Translations under genes and position numbers: made by a program
Source of the DNA: Streptococcus sp. M334
GTDB lineage: Bacteria; Bacillota; Bacilli; Lactobacillales; Streptococcaceae
Reading direction: 5' to 3'
Length of the DNA: 64,000 nt
NCBI RefSeq assembly: GCF_000187745.1
Contig: NZ_GL732490.1
Location: 1 to 64,000, forward strand
Part shown: piece after piece, positions 9,138 through 19,661 of the stretch
How positions within the stretch are numbered: the stretch's first letter is position 1
How the letters are laid out: every line of letters starts with the position of its first letter
Notes under the pieces: model-generated
What the model was told of the DNA's origin: nothing
The model's input: the letters and a program-made list of their open reading frames with translations, nothing else
The model's database searches: none

Positions 9138-10358
9138 ATGAGAAATACCAATCGCACTGTAGTATTCGCAGGAGATTATGCTTATATTCGACAAATCGAA
9201 ACGGCGATGAAGTCACTCTGTAGGCATAATAGTCATGTGAAAATTTATGTATTGAATCAAGACATTCCCCAAGAATGGTTCAATAGATTAAGGATGTATG
9301 TACAAGATATTGGGGGCGATTTGATTGATTGCAAGTTAATAGGGCAACAGTTTCAAATGAACTGGTCAAATAAACTACCGCATATCAATCACATGACCTT
9401 TGCACGTTATTTTATTCCAGACTTTGTTAAAGAAGATAAAGTGCTCTATCTTGATAGTGATTTAGTTGTAACAGGTGATTTAACACCTTTATTTGAATTT
9501 GAATTGGGTGAAAATTATCTGGCAGCAGCTCGTTCTTGCTTTGGAGCTGGAGTTGGCTTCAATGCTGGGGTTCTGTTGATTAACAACAAAAAATGGAAAT
9601 CAAATAATATTCGTCAGCAGTTAGTTGAATTAACTGAGAAAGAACATGAAAATGTAGGAGAAGGAGATCAATCTATTCTCAATATTCTTTTTCAAAATAG
9701 TTGTTACCAGCTAGAGGATACCTATAATTTTCAAATAGGTTTTGATGCTGGTGCAGCTGAAAAAAATCATGCTTTTGTTTTTGAAATTTCACTAACACCC
9801 CTTCCAAAAATTTTGCACTATATTTCTCCTGATAAACCGTGGAAGCAGTTTTCGGTTGGACGTTTGAGAGAAGAGTGGTGGAAATATTCTTTTATGGAAT
9901 GGAGTTATATCGTATCTACTTGGAAAGAAAAGGGAGTATGGTATTCTGCAGATATTTATGAACCCAAATTAACTTGTATGAATTTAACTAATTCTTGGTG
10001 TGTAGAAAAAATTGATTATCTAGTTGAACAATTGCCGGAAGTACATTTTTATATTGCTGCTCATACTTTTATGTCGGATGAATTAAAGAGATTATCTAAG
10101 TATCAAAATGTGACCCTTTATCCTAATTCTTTTCCTATTTTGGTAGAAAAACTTCTACAGAGTTCAGATATTTATTTAGATTTGAATTTAGACCATAAAC
10201 TAGTATATATCTATGATTTGGTGAAGAAATATAATAAACCCATGTTTAGTTTTGAAAGCAGTAGATATGAAGAACTAACTGATGATTGTTATGCAGGACT
10301 CTATTCAACTAAAAAACCAGAAGATTTAGTAGACGCAATCAAATCTTATATGAGGTAG
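9138..10358 (+). CDS. GT8 glycosyltransferase with C-terminal GtfB-like module
   Basis: This 406-residue enzyme has a GT8 domain over ~1-275: VVFAGDYAYIRQIETAMKS, DSD metal site at 106-108, FNAGVLLIN, and HYISPDKPW. The shared module occupies ~284-403 (TNSWCVEKIDYLVEQLP, YLDLNLDHK, KPMFSFESS), somewhat diverged because the usual DINH box reads DLNL. It is preceded by an untranslated gap of 98 bp in which I see no clear terminator. Only 8 bp separate it from the next gene. By context it adds a hexose to the SRR glycan; the donor is not deducible. Confidence 0.82.
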   Translation: MRNTNRTVVFAGDYAYIRQIETAMKSLCRHNSHVKIYVLNQDIPQEWFNRLRMYVQDIGGDLIDCKLIGQQFQMNWSNKLPHINHMTFARYFIPDFVKEDKVLYLDSDLVVTGDLTPLFEFELGENYLAAARSCFGAGVGFNAGVLLINNKKWKSNNIRQQLVELTEKEHENVGEGDQSILNILFQNSCYQLEDTYNFQIGFDAGAAEKNHAFVFEISLTPLPKILHYISPDKPWKQFSVGRLREEWWKYSFMEWSYIVSTWKEKGVWYSADIYEPKLTCMNLTNSWCVEKIDYLVEQLPEVHFYIAAHTFMSDELKRLSKYQNVTLYPNSFPILVEKLLQSSDIYLDLNLDHKLVYIYDLVKKYNKPMFSFESSRYEELTDDCYAGLYSTKKPEDLVDAIKSYMR

Positions 10359-10366
10359 AGAACAGT

Positions 10367-11560
10367 ATGAGAAAATCAATAGCATTAGCGGCAGATAATG
10401 CCTATCTTATTCCTTTGGAGACGACTATAAAGTCTGTATTGTATCACAATAGGGATGTTGATTTTTATATTTTGAATAGTGATATAGCTCCCGAATGGTT
10501 TAAACTATTGGGAAGGAAAATGGAAGTTGTGAATTCTACCATTCACAATGTACACTTGAATAAAGAACTTTTTGAAGGTTATAAAACAGGACCACATTTA
10601 AATTATGCTTCTTATTTTAGATTTTTTGCGACGGAAGTAGTTGATGCTGATAGGGTATTGTATCTGGATTCAGATATCATTGTAACAGGGGATCTAAGTT
10701 CTCTCTTTAAAATAGATTTTAAGGGATATTATATTGGAGCTGTTGATGATGTTTATGCTTATGAGGGGCGGAAATCTGGCTTTAATTCTGGAGTTTTGTT
10801 GATGGATGTTGCAAAGTGGAAAGAGCATTCTATTGTCAATAGTTTATTAGAATTAGCAGCAGAACAGAATCAAGCTGTTCATCTTGGGGATCAGAGTATT
10901 TTAAATATTTATTTTGAGGAAAATTGGCTAACGTTAGATGAAATATATAATTATATGGTAGGTGTAGATATTTATCATCTTGGCCAAGAATGTGAACGTT
11001 TGGATGATAATCCACCTGTAGTTGTTCACTACGCTAGTCATGATAAACCGTGGAATACGTATAGTATATCTAGATTGCGTGAATTATGGTGGACTTATAG
11101 AGATTTGGATTGGTCAGAGATTGCTTTTAGGCGTTCTAGTTTGAATTACTTTGAACGAAGTAATCAATCTCAAAAACAGGCTATGGTTGTGACATGGAGT
11201 GCAGATGTCAAACATTTAGAGTATTTGTTACAACAGTTACCTGATTGGCATTTTCATGTTGCAGCTCCTGTTTTCTGTATTGATTCTCTGACTAAGTTAT
11301 CTACTTATACCAACATGACTCTGTATCAGTCTATACTTCATCAAAGAATTGACTGGTTATTGGATGATTCTAGCGTTTATTTAGATATTAATACAGGTGA
11401 AGAGGTCTTTAATGTAGTTACAAGGGCACAAGAAAGAGGCAAGAAAATCTTGGCTTTTGACAAAACGCGTAAAAGTATGGATGATGGAATCTATGACGGT
11501 GTCTTTTGTGTGGAAGAACCAGAAGCTTTAGTTAATGCAATTAAAAAGTTAGAGGGATAG
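10367..11560 (+). CDS. GT8 glycosyltransferase with C-terminal GtfB-like module
   Basis: This 397-residue protein is a paralogue of the previous gene. Its GT8 domain has IALAADNAYLIPLETTIKS, a DSD at 101-103, FNSGVLLMDV and HYASHDKPW. The shared module at ~271-395 retains YLDINTGEE and KILAFDKT but has lost the conserved N-terminal NSDQIE-like box (it reads TWSADVKHLEYLLQQLP). The gene belongs to the same operon and touches the next reading frame. Its role is inferred to be extension of the adhesin glycan. Confidence 0.82.
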   Translation: MRKSIALAADNAYLIPLETTIKSVLYHNRDVDFYILNSDIAPEWFKLLGRKMEVVNSTIHNVHLNKELFEGYKTGPHLNYASYFRFFATEVVDADRVLYLDSDIIVTGDLSSLFKIDFKGYYIGAVDDVYAYEGRKSGFNSGVLLMDVAKWKEHSIVNSLLELAAEQNQAVHLGDQSILNIYFEENWLTLDEIYNYMVGVDIYHLGQECERLDDNPPVVVHYASHDKPWNTYSISRLRELWWTYRDLDWSEIAFRRSSLNYFERSNQSQKQAMVVTWSADVKHLEYLLQQLPDWHFHVAAPVFCIDSLTKLSTYTNMTLYQSILHQRIDWLLDDSSVYLDINTGEEVFNVVTRAQERGKKILAFDKTRKSMDDGIYDGVFCVEEPEALVNAIKKLEG

Positions 11561-11565
11561 TGATA

Positions 11566-12456
11566 ATGGACGAATTAATTAGTGTGATAGTTCCTATATA
11601 CAATACGGAAAAGTATTTAGTAGAGTGTGTTGAGAGTCTTAGAAAACAAACATATTCTAATATTGAGATTATATTAGTAGACGATGGATCAACAGATGCT
11701 TCTATTGAAATCTGTGATGAATTAGCAGAAAAAGATTCTCGGGTTAAAGTATTTCATAAAAAGAACGAAGGTGTGGCAGTTGCAAGAAATTTTGGCATTC
11801 AACAGTCTAATGGTCAATATGTTGTGATTGTAGATTCCGATGATGTTGCAGTTGATAGAATGATTGAGGTTCTGTATACTCAAATAAAGGAAAAAGATGC
11901 CGATATAGCTGTAGGAAACTATTACATTTATGACGAAAGTGATGGTAATTTTTATTATTACATCACGGACGATAATTATTGTGTAGAAGTGTTATCTCCA
12001 CAAGAATTAATAGACAGACAGGCAGGAGCATGGCAATGGAATAGTTCAGCTTTTATAGTAACAGTTGCGAAATTGTATAAAAAAGATTTGTTCAAAGATG
12101 TTTCGTTTACTCATGGTAGAAGGTTTGATGACGAAGCTTCTACCCATAGAATTTTTTTAAGAAGTAAAAAAACGGTGTTTATTAACGATAATCTTTACCT
12201 TTATAGAAGACGTTCAGGTAGTATTATGGGGACTGATTTTGATCTTTCTTGGTCAAGAGATTTAGTTGAAGTATTTTCCAAGAAAATATCAGATCTTGTT
12301 TTAGCTGGATTAGACGTTTCAGTTATGCGCATTCGATTTGTCAACCTTTTAAAGGATTACAAGCAAACTTTAGAATACCATCAATTAACAGATACTGAGG
12401 AATATAAAGATATTTGTTTTAGATTGAAGCTCTTTTTTGAAGTAGAACAAAACTAA
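11566..12456 (+). CDS. Family 2 glycosyltransferase
   Basis: This 296-residue GT2 enzyme begins [18 protein letters not shown] and has [18 protein letters not shown] and a DSDD motif at 90-93. A GTG at 11560 is in frame, but the ATG at 11566 matches the start of the paralogue at 4675 and is better spaced from gaggga, so I prefer it. No extra module is present. It is the last glycosyltransferase before secY2, with a 64-bp gap after it. Confidence 0.84.
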   Translation: MDELISVIVPIYNTEKYLVECVESLRKQTYSNIEIILVDDGSTDASIEICDELAEKDSRVKVFHKKNEGVAVARNFGIQQSNGQYVVIVDSDDVAVDRMIEVLYTQIKEKDADIAVGNYYIYDESDGNFYYYITDDNYCVEVLSPQELIDRQAGAWQWNSSAFIVTVAKLYKKDLFKDVSFTHGRRFDDEASTHRIFLRSKKTVFINDNLYLYRRRSGSIMGTDFDLSWSRDLVEVFSKKISDLVLAGLDVSVMRIRFVNLLKDYKQTLEYHQLTDTEEYKDICFRLKLFFEVEQN

Positions 12457-12520
12457 AGTTGTAACATCACTATTTTTATTACAAAAGATTAGATTAACAG
12501 TAAGAGAGAAGGATTATTTT

Positions 12521-13738
12521 GTGAAAAAAATTTACTCATCAATGGCAGTAAAAAAAGGATTAACAACCTTATTTCTGCTGTTTATTTATGTATTGGGAAG
12601 TCGTATTACCCTTCCTTTTGTTGATTTGAATAGTAGAGACTTTCTAGGTGGGTCAACGGCATATTTGGCGTTTTCAACCGCCCTTCTAGGAGGAAATCTG
12701 AGAAGTTTATCAATTTTTTCTGTTGGATTATCCCCTTGGATGTCAGCTATGATTTTATGGCAATTACTTTCCTTTTCTAAGAAATTGAATATTTCTTCGG
12801 GTGCCGTAGAAGTTCAAGATAGAAGGAAGATGTATTTAACACTGGTTATTGCTTTGATTCAATCTTTAGCGCTCTCGTTGAATCTACCAATCCAGCATCT
12901 TTATTCATCACTCTTGGTAACTGTATTAAATACCATGTTATTAATAGCAGGAGCCTTCTTCCTAGTATGGTTATCCGATTTAAACGCGCAACTTGGAGTA
13001 GGTGGCTCGGTGATCATTTTACTGTCTAGTATTGTTTTAAATATTCCACAAGATATTTTAAGTACATTTCAGCTTGTTCGAATTTCTATGGGAATAATGA
13101 TATTGATTGCATTGAGTAGTATTGTATTGACCTATATGATGGTGCTCATGTATAGAGCGCGCTATCGTCTACCAGTTCATAAAATTGGCTTACGTAGTCG
13201 TTTTAAACGTTATTCTTATTTTGAAATCATGTTAAATCCTGCTGGTGGTATGCCTTTTATGTATGTGATGAGCTTTTTAAGTTTGCCTACCTATATTTTT
13301 TTATTGTTACAGACTCTTTTTCCAAAGTCATCAGTCTTCTCTGAACTATCAGCTCAATATGGAGTCGGAAAACCATTATGGATTTACTCATACATTGCCA
13401 TGATTTTTTTATTTAGTATTGCTTTTGCTTTTGTCAATATGAGTGGAGACCAAATATCTGATCGTATGAAGAAATCTGGGGAGTATATATATGGAGTTTA
13501 TCCAGGTGAGGAAACAAGTCGTTTTATTAATCGATTAGTATTTCGATTTTCGATCATAGGAGGAATCTTTAATGTTTTGATGGCAGGTACTCCAATGTTA
13601 TTTGTTTTATCTGATGAAAATTTATTGAGGATTGCTATGATTCCAGGTTTATTTATGATGTTTGGAGGTATGATTTTTACAATCAAAGATGAAATGAAGG
13701 CTTTGAGACTAAATGAAACCTATAAACCCTTGATTTAG
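12521..13738 (+). CDS. secY2: Accessory Sec translocase channel SecY2
   Basis: This 405-residue polytopic membrane protein of the SecY family begins at a GTG with a gagagaagg ribosome site. Multiple hydrophobic segments are visible, and the order matches SecY, though it is shorter than housekeeping SecY (~430 residues). Together with SecA2 it forms the channel that exports the glycosylated SRR adhesin, while Asp4 and Asp5 probably take the SecE/SecG places. Asp1 follows after 9 bp, as in other SRR loci. Confidence 0.95.
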   Translation: MKKIYSSMAVKKGLTTLFLLFIYVLGSRITLPFVDLNSRDFLGGSTAYLAFSTALLGGNLRSLSIFSVGLSPWMSAMILWQLLSFSKKLNISSGAVEVQDRRKMYLTLVIALIQSLALSLNLPIQHLYSSLLVTVLNTMLLIAGAFFLVWLSDLNAQLGVGGSVIILLSSIVLNIPQDILSTFQLVRISMGIMILIALSSIVLTYMMVLMYRARYRLPVHKIGLRSRFKRYSYFEIMLNPAGGMPFMYVMSFLSLPTYIFLLLQTLFPKSSVFSELSAQYGVGKPLWIYSYIAMIFLFSIAFAFVNMSGDQISDRMKKSGEYIYGVYPGEETSRFINRLVFRFSIIGGIFNVLMAGTPMLFVLSDENLLRIAMIPGLFMMFGGMIFTIKDEMKALRLNETYKPLI

Positions 13739-13747
13739 GAGGATTTT

Positions 13748-15328
13748 ATGTATTATTTTATTCCAGCTTGGTATGGTTCAACCCGTCAATGGCATGCTGA
13801 TTTGATTCCATGGTATCATTCTTATTTTAGATTTGAATTTGATGATACTTTTAATCAAATTAGGCTGTTTCAAAGGCAAGGTATACCATCTCGACTACTC
13901 GTATTAGCCTATCAGCCACATTTGCGTTATTTTTTACATAGACATGGTGTCTTAGAGACAGAAGTCTATTCTATCTTTGATGACATGCAAGACTTGCAAG
14001 ATATACACACCCAGGTTCTTAATTTGAGAGATATAGAGTGGGATAGTGATTGTCAATTTATTTATAGTCCTTTTACAATAGTAGTACAAAAAAATGGTGA
14101 AAAATATGCTAAAGTGGAGCATGGAGTAGAAGGGTTTATCAGTGAGATTCAATATTTTGATCTCGATGGACAAATAAGCAAGAATTATATCATGGATGAT
14201 CGTGGCTTTGTATCGAGTGTTATTTATTTTGATAAAGGACAGCCTACCTATCAAGACTATTTGGATCCTAAAGGAATTTGGAGATTTAGAGAACATCTAA
14301 ACGAGGGAGGACGAGTAGAGGTAAATCCAATATTTGGTTACCGTTTTAAACAGCTTCACTACACTGATATGAGTCAACTAATCGCAGAATATTTTGATAA
14401 ATATCTGCAAAAGCAACAGAAAAAACAGGATATTTTCATCATCCCTTCTCATCCTCATCATAATCAGTTTATCTTTGATCACATTCCAAGTGCTAATCCT
14501 AAAATTTTGAGTCTTTTTATCAATCGTAATTCACAGAACACCTTTAGAGAGTTATCAGTATCGGTTGATCGATCTAGTTTAGTGTTGGTGGATAGAGAGG
14601 ATAGTTTACAACTTTTGCAGGAACTATATCCTAAACTATCAGATAAGTTTTATCATCTCTCTCCTTTTGATACGCGTTTGCGATTAGGGAGAAGTCAGAC
14701 TCGAAAAGAATCAATACTTTACTATCAATTAGATTTTTCTCAAGGAATTGATAGACAAGCCCTATTTCAGGTTTTATCATTTATTGCTGAAACAAAAAAT
14801 ACAGAAGTCATTTTTGGAGCTTTTTCTGCTAGTCAGGAACAAATGGAGGAAGTGGAATCACTTGTCAATGAAATCATTCAGAAACAAATCCATACGGATA
14901 GTTTAGAAAAAGGAGTAGACTACGGTGGGGCAGAAAATCCTTTAGAAGAAAATCAAGAGCAGGAACTACGTTTTCAATTTGTCAACATGAATGATGAGTT
15001 GGATTTGATTAAGACGCTAGAGTTTGTTCGTTTGATTGTGGATTTGAATAAACAACCACACCTCTATACTCAAATCGCAGGTATTAGTGCGGGAATTCCT
15101 CAGATTAATCAGGTTGAAACCGTCTATGTGGAACATTTGAAAAATGGTTATTTGATTTCAGACGTGACAGAATTTTCTAAGGCTGCACATTACTATACAG
15201 ATAGACTAAAAGAGTGGAATCAAGCTCTAGTATACTCTATTGATAAAATCAAAGAACATACTGGACAACGATTCTTAGATAAGTTGCATCACTGGATTGA
15301 GGAGGTTACTGATGTCAAAGGACTATAA
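13748..15328 (+). CDS. asp1: Accessory Sec system protein Asp1
   Basis: This 526-residue protein begins MYYFIPAWYGSTRQWHADLIPWY, the hallmark Asp1 start. Asp1 has a GT-B-like fold without known transferase activity and forms a complex with Asp2 and Asp3 that helps SecA2 engage the SRR preprotein. The gene is preceded by a taggagg ribosome site that overlaps the stop of secY2. Its last codons overlap the start of asp2, so the Asp proteins are translationally coupled. Confidence 0.93.
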   Translation: MYYFIPAWYGSTRQWHADLIPWYHSYFRFEFDDTFNQIRLFQRQGIPSRLLVLAYQPHLRYFLHRHGVLETEVYSIFDDMQDLQDIHTQVLNLRDIEWDSDCQFIYSPFTIVVQKNGEKYAKVEHGVEGFISEIQYFDLDGQISKNYIMDDRGFVSSVIYFDKGQPTYQDYLDPKGIWRFREHLNEGGRVEVNPIFGYRFKQLHYTDMSQLIAEYFDKYLQKQQKKQDIFIIPSHPHHNQFIFDHIPSANPKILSLFINRNSQNTFRELSVSVDRSSLVLVDREDSLQLLQELYPKLSDKFYHLSPFDTRLRLGRSQTRKESILYYQLDFSQGIDRQALFQVLSFIAETKNTEVIFGAFSASQEQMEEVESLVNEIIQKQIHTDSLEKGVDYGGAENPLEENQEQELRFQFVNMNDELDLIKTLEFVRLIVDLNKQPHLYTQIAGISAGIPQINQVETVYVEHLKNGYLISDVTEFSKAAHYYTDRLKEWNQALVYSIDKIKEHTGQRFLDKLHHWIEEVTDVKGL

Positions 15329-16847
15329 AATCCTACAGATAGGGATTGATAATTGGGCTCATCATTATGAAATTCCTGAAAATATGGATTGGTATTATTT
15401 TTGTCCCAACTCACCGCTAGCCCTTCGTAAAATGATGGAAATGGATAGCATCATAAATTTTCATGCAATTTTGATTGAGGATGGTCAGTATATAAGAGAT
15501 TTATTACCCTTTATTCACCATATTGAACCTTATACTTTGTTTTATAATCAAGAGTTTAAAACGACAGATTTGGGTATTCTTGATTGCTTAAAAAAGCGTT
15601 GTGCTCAGGCTGTAGATTTCTCCGATCCCCAGCAATTAATCAATGATTTATCAACATCTCTCTTTGGTGGGGGATATGGTGATAAGTTATTCCCATATAG
15701 TATCCAAGTTAATCCTTCCTTTGAAGGAGCTATTTCCTATCAAGGATTCGAATATGTGAGATTAGAAGGAAATTTTGGGAATGATTTTCAACAACTAGCA
15801 TACTGGTCTTATAATTTTACGGTCAATAAAAACTTACCCATAGAACTATGGTTGGAGTATGAAAAACAAGGTAATTGTGAGTTACGATTGGTCATTCATA
15901 AGATATGGAGTGGGTCTGTTGATGAAATTTTTGAAGAAATCCTAGTGACTGAAAATGACCTAGAGCAAGCACTCATTATGGAAAATAAAGAGGGAGATTG
16001 CTATCTCGCCATATCTGTAGAAGCACGAGGTCAGGGAATTTTAAAGATTGGTACTCTTCATCAGCGCTGGAGTCGTAAACAGTTCGGGAAGTTTGTTTTA
16101 GGTGGGAATATCCTACATGATAGTAAGCATGATGAAATTAACTACTTTTTCCATCCGGGTGATTTCAAGCCCCCTTTAGCTGTTTATTTTGCAGGTTTTC
16201 GTCCTGCCGAGGGATTCGAGGGATATTGGATGATGAAAAATTTAGGATGTCCTTTTCTTCTATTCTCGGATCCTCGTATTGAAGGTGGTGCCTTTTACCT
16301 GGGGAGCGAAGAATTAGAGAATAAGGTTAAGGAAACCATTCAATATTATTTAGATTATCTTGGTTTGACATCTAAAGATTTGATTTTATCAGGCTTATCA
16401 ATGGGAACATTTCCATCGCTCTACTACGGAGCCACTTTTGAGCCACGCGCAGTTATTGTCGGTAAGCCATTAGCTAATATCGGGACTATTGCAAGACGAG
16501 GGCGTTTAGAGGCACCAGGAGTATTTAATACAGGATTTGATGTTCTGAGACATCAGACTGGTGGAGTTAGTTTCCAACATATGGAAGATTTGGATCAACG
16601 TTTTTGGAATGCTTTTAAAAAGGCAGATTTTACACAGACAACTTTTGGTCTTTCCTATATGAAGGATGAAGATATGGATAGTCATGCTTATGAACAACTA
16701 GTTGATCACTTATGTCATACAGGAGCGAAAATACTTTCCAAAGGAACAGCGGGACGACATAATGATGATACAAATACCAATGTGGTTTGGTTTTTGCACT
16801 TTTATCGTATGGTCTTAGAAGCAGATTTTGGGAGAGGTGATGAATGA
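15312..16847 (+). CDS. asp2: Accessory Sec system protein Asp2 (glycan O-acetyltransferase)
   Basis: The 511-residue product starts at MSKDYKILQIG; a TTG five codons upstream is less likely because gaggagg at 15299-15305 positions the ATG at 15312. Residues ~280-500 form an alpha/beta-hydrolase-like domain with a GLSMG nucleophile elbow (Ser363) and a late GRHNDDTN segment that can supply the acid/His residues. In S. gordonii, Asp2 O-acetylates GlcNAc on the SRR protein as well as supporting export. This island also has a separate LbH acetyltransferase gene, so two acetylation routes may exist. It overlaps asp3 by four bases. Confidence 0.93.
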   Translation: MSKDYKILQIGIDNWAHHYEIPENMDWYYFCPNSPLALRKMMEMDSIINFHAILIEDGQYIRDLLPFIHHIEPYTLFYNQEFKTTDLGILDCLKKRCAQAVDFSDPQQLINDLSTSLFGGGYGDKLFPYSIQVNPSFEGAISYQGFEYVRLEGNFGNDFQQLAYWSYNFTVNKNLPIELWLEYEKQGNCELRLVIHKIWSGSVDEIFEEILVTENDLEQALIMENKEGDCYLAISVEARGQGILKIGTLHQRWSRKQFGKFVLGGNILHDSKHDEINYFFHPGDFKPPLAVYFAGFRPAEGFEGYWMMKNLGCPFLLFSDPRIEGGAFYLGSEELENKVKETIQYYLDYLGLTSKDLILSGLSMGTFPSLYYGATFEPRAVIVGKPLANIGTIARRGRLEAPGVFNTGFDVLRHQTGGVSFQHMEDLDQRFWNAFKKADFTQTTFGLSYMKDEDMDSHAYEQLVDHLCHTGAKILSKGTAGRHNDDTNTNVVWFLHFYRMVLEADFGRGDE

Positions 16848-17284
16848 TTATCAAACAAAGACAAGGAATAGAGTGGGGAGAAGTTGGGGAGACATTTATG
16901 CATGGTAGTAAGGTGACCTATCACGAAGATAAACATATTAGTCTATATAATCCCTTGGTGCCATCAGGAGAAATCTTAAAAACATGGTTTTCCAGTGTGA
17001 ATTATCAAGCTTTTAGAACTCAGCCCAGTCTCCCTTTGCTGAAGAAAAAACAGGATTATCAATTATGTATGAATTATGAATGTCATCCTACCAATGGAGT
17101 CTATACAAAGATTGCCTTTTTTGATAGATATGGGGATGTGATTGAAGAGAAAATTGAAAAAATGAAAATCTTTGATTTTACCTATCCTGATGGTAGCTAT
17201 ACCTACCAAGTCTCTCTTCTAAGTGCTGGTTTTGAATCCTTAGATTTCTATTCTTTTTCAATTAAGGAGTTAAATCGTGTTTAA
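16844..17284 (+). CDS. asp3: Accessory Sec system protein Asp3
   Basis: This 146-residue protein starts at an ATGA overlap with asp2 and ends inside the start of secA2. It is mostly beta-strand in character ([25 protein letters not shown]). Asp3 binds SecA2 and unglycosylated SRR domains and bridges the Asp1-Asp2 complex. The identification rests on position plus characteristic length. Confidence 0.92.
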   Translation: MIIKQRQGIEWGEVGETFMHGSKVTYHEDKHISLYNPLVPSGEILKTWFSSVNYQAFRTQPSLPLLKKKQDYQLCMNYECHPTNGVYTKIAFFDRYGDVIEEKIEKMKIFDFTYPDGSYTYQVSLLSAGFESLDFYSFSIKELNRV

Positions 17285-19649
17285 AGGTTTTTATCAAAAA
17301 ATCCAACTTCGGAAAGTTAAGAGAATTTTAAAAAAGATTAATGCTCTTAAAGGAAAGATGTCCTCTCTATCAGACCAAGAATTAGCGGCAAAAACAGTGG
17401 AGTTTCGCCAACGTCTTGCTAAAGGAGAGACGGTAGATGATCTTCTAGTGGAAGCTTTTGCAGTTGTTCGTGAAGTGGATAAACGCGTATTGGGTATGTT
17501 CCCCTATGATGTCCAAGTTATGGGTGGGATTGTTATCCATCAGGGAAATGTCGCTGAGATGAATACAGGTGAGGGAAAAACCTTGACAGCTACTATGCCT
17601 ATTTATCTCAATGCCTTGACAGGAAAAGGAACCATGCTGATTACCACCAATGACTATCTAGCTAAACGCGATGCCGAGGAGATGGGACAAGTTTACCGTT
17701 TCTTAGGCTTGACAATTGGGATACCTTTTACAGATGATCCAAAAGAGGAATTGACGTCAGAAGAGAAAAAAAGAATTTATGCATCAGACATCATCTATAC
17801 AACTAATAGCAATTTAGGTTTTGATTATTTAAATGATAATCTGGCCTCAAATGAGGAAGGAAAATTTTTGCGTCCTTTTGATTATGTCATTATTGATGAG
17901 ATTGATGATATCTTGTTGGATAGCGCTCAGACACCTCTTATCATTGCAGGAGCCCCGCGGGTTCAGTCTAATCATTATGGTATTATTGATACGTTGGTAA
18001 CGACTTTGGTAGAAGGGGAGGACTATATCTTTAAGGAGGAGAAGGATGAGATTTGGCTCACTACCAAGGGGGCTAAAGCTGCTGAAAGCTTCCTAGGAAT
18101 AGATCATTTTTACAAGGAAGAACATGCGGTTTTTGCTCGCCATTTAGTGTATGCGATTCGAGCCCATAAACTCTTTACCAAAGATAAAGACTATGTCATT
18201 CGTGGGGATGAAATGGTACTGGTAGATAAGGGAACAGGTCGTCTAATGGAGATGACTAAACTACAGGGAGGTCTCCATCAGGCTATTGAAGCCAAGGAAC
18301 ATGTCAAATTATCTCCAGAAACGAGGGCCATGGCTTCTGTCACCTATCAGAGTCTTTTTAAAATGTTCAATAAGATATCTGGTATGACAGGGACAGGTAA
18401 GGTCGCAGAAAAAGAGTTTATTGAAACCTACAATATGTCGGTAGTGCGCATTCCAACCAATCGTCCTAGACAACGGATTGACTATCCAGATAATCTCTAC
18501 GTCACTTTACCTGAAAAAGTGTATGCGTCCTTGGAGTACATCAAAGAATATCATGCCAAGGGGAATCCCTTACTCGTTTTTGTTGGCTCGGTTGAAATGT
18601 CTCAGCTTTATTCGTCACTCTTGCTCCGAGAGGGAATTGCTCATAATGTTTTAAATGCTAATAATGCGGCGCGTGAGGCCCAGATTATCTCCGAGTCAGG
18701 TCAGATGGGGGCTGTGACAGTGGCTACCTCTATGGCAGGGCGTGGTACGGATATTAAGCTAGGTAAGGGAGTTGAAGAACTTGGTGGCTTGATTGTTATT
18801 GGAACGGAGCGGATGGAAAGTCAACGAATTGACCTGCAAATTCGTGGTCGTTCTGGTCGCCAAGGAGATCCCGGGATGAGTAAGTTTTTTGTATCCTTGG
18901 AGGACGATGTTATCAAGAAATTTGGTCCATCTTGGGTTCATAAAAAGTACAAAGACTATCAGGTTCAAGATATGACTCAACCAGAAGTACTGAAAGGTCG
19001 TAAATACCGAAGGCTAGTCGAAAAGGCTCAACATGCCAGTGATAGTGCTGGACGTTCGGCGCGTCGTCAGACTCTAGAATATGCTGAAAGTATGAATATT
19101 CAACGGGATATGATTTACAAGGAGCGTAATCGTCTAATAGATGGTTCTCGTGACTTAGAGGATGTTGTAGAGGAAATCATTGCTAGTTATATAGATCAAG
19201 TGACCTCTTCAAATTATGAAAGCCGAGAGTTACTCTTCCATTTTCTTGTGACCAATATTAGTTTTCACATTAAAGAGGTTCCAGATCATATAGATGTGAC
19301 TGACAAGACTGCAGTTCGTAGCTTTATGAAGCAGGTGATTGATAAAGAACTTTCTGAAAAGAAAGAATTGCTTGAGCAACATGGCTTGTATGAACAGTTT
19401 TTACGCCTCTCACTACTTAAAGCCATTGATGACAATTGGGTTGAGCAGGTAGATTATCTTCAGCAATTAACAATGGCTATCGGTGGCCAGTCTGCTAGTC
19501 AGAAAAATCCAATTGTAGAGTACTATCAAGAGGCCTATGCAGGCTTTGAAACCATGAAAGAACAAATCCGTGCGGATATGGTGCGTAATCTCCTGATGGG
19601 CTTAGTTGAAGTCACTCCTAAGGGTGAGATTATGACTCATTTCCCATAA
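17277..19649 (+). CDS. secA2: Accessory Sec ATPase SecA2
   Basis: This 790-residue SecA homologue begins at a GTG that overlaps asp3. It has Walker A GEGKT at 98-102, a [16 protein letters not shown]-like box, the [13 protein letters not shown] segment and helicase motif [11 protein letters not shown]. It is shorter than SecA1 (~837) and lacks the C-terminal zinc-binding tail, as is usual for SecA2. It drives export of the glycosylated adhesin through SecY2. Confidence 0.96.
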   Translation: MFKGFYQKIQLRKVKRILKKINALKGKMSSLSDQELAAKTVEFRQRLAKGETVDDLLVEAFAVVREVDKRVLGMFPYDVQVMGGIVIHQGNVAEMNTGEGKTLTATMPIYLNALTGKGTMLITTNDYLAKRDAEEMGQVYRFLGLTIGIPFTDDPKEELTSEEKKRIYASDIIYTTNSNLGFDYLNDNLASNEEGKFLRPFDYVIIDEIDDILLDSAQTPLIIAGAPRVQSNHYGIIDTLVTTLVEGEDYIFKEEKDEIWLTTKGAKAAESFLGIDHFYKEEHAVFARHLVYAIRAHKLFTKDKDYVIRGDEMVLVDKGTGRLMEMTKLQGGLHQAIEAKEHVKLSPETRAMASVTYQSLFKMFNKISGMTGTGKVAEKEFIETYNMSVVRIPTNRPRQRIDYPDNLYVTLPEKVYASLEYIKEYHAKGNPLLVFVGSVEMSQLYSSLLLREGIAHNVLNANNAAREAQIISESGQMGAVTVATSMAGRGTDIKLGKGVEELGGLIVIGTERMESQRIDLQIRGRSGRQGDPGMSKFFVSLEDDVIKKFGPSWVHKKYKDYQVQDMTQPEVLKGRKYRRLVEKAQHASDSAGRSARRQTLEYAESMNIQRDMIYKERNRLIDGSRDLEDVVEEIIASYIDQVTSSNYESRELLFHFLVTNISFHIKEVPDHIDVTDKTAVRSFMKQVIDKELSEKKELLEQHGLYEQFLRLSLLKAIDDNWVEQVDYLQQLTMAIGGQSASQKNPIVEYYQEAYAGFETMKEQIRADMVRNLLMGLVEVTPKGEIMTHFP

Positions 19650-19661
19650 AAAGAGGAAAAT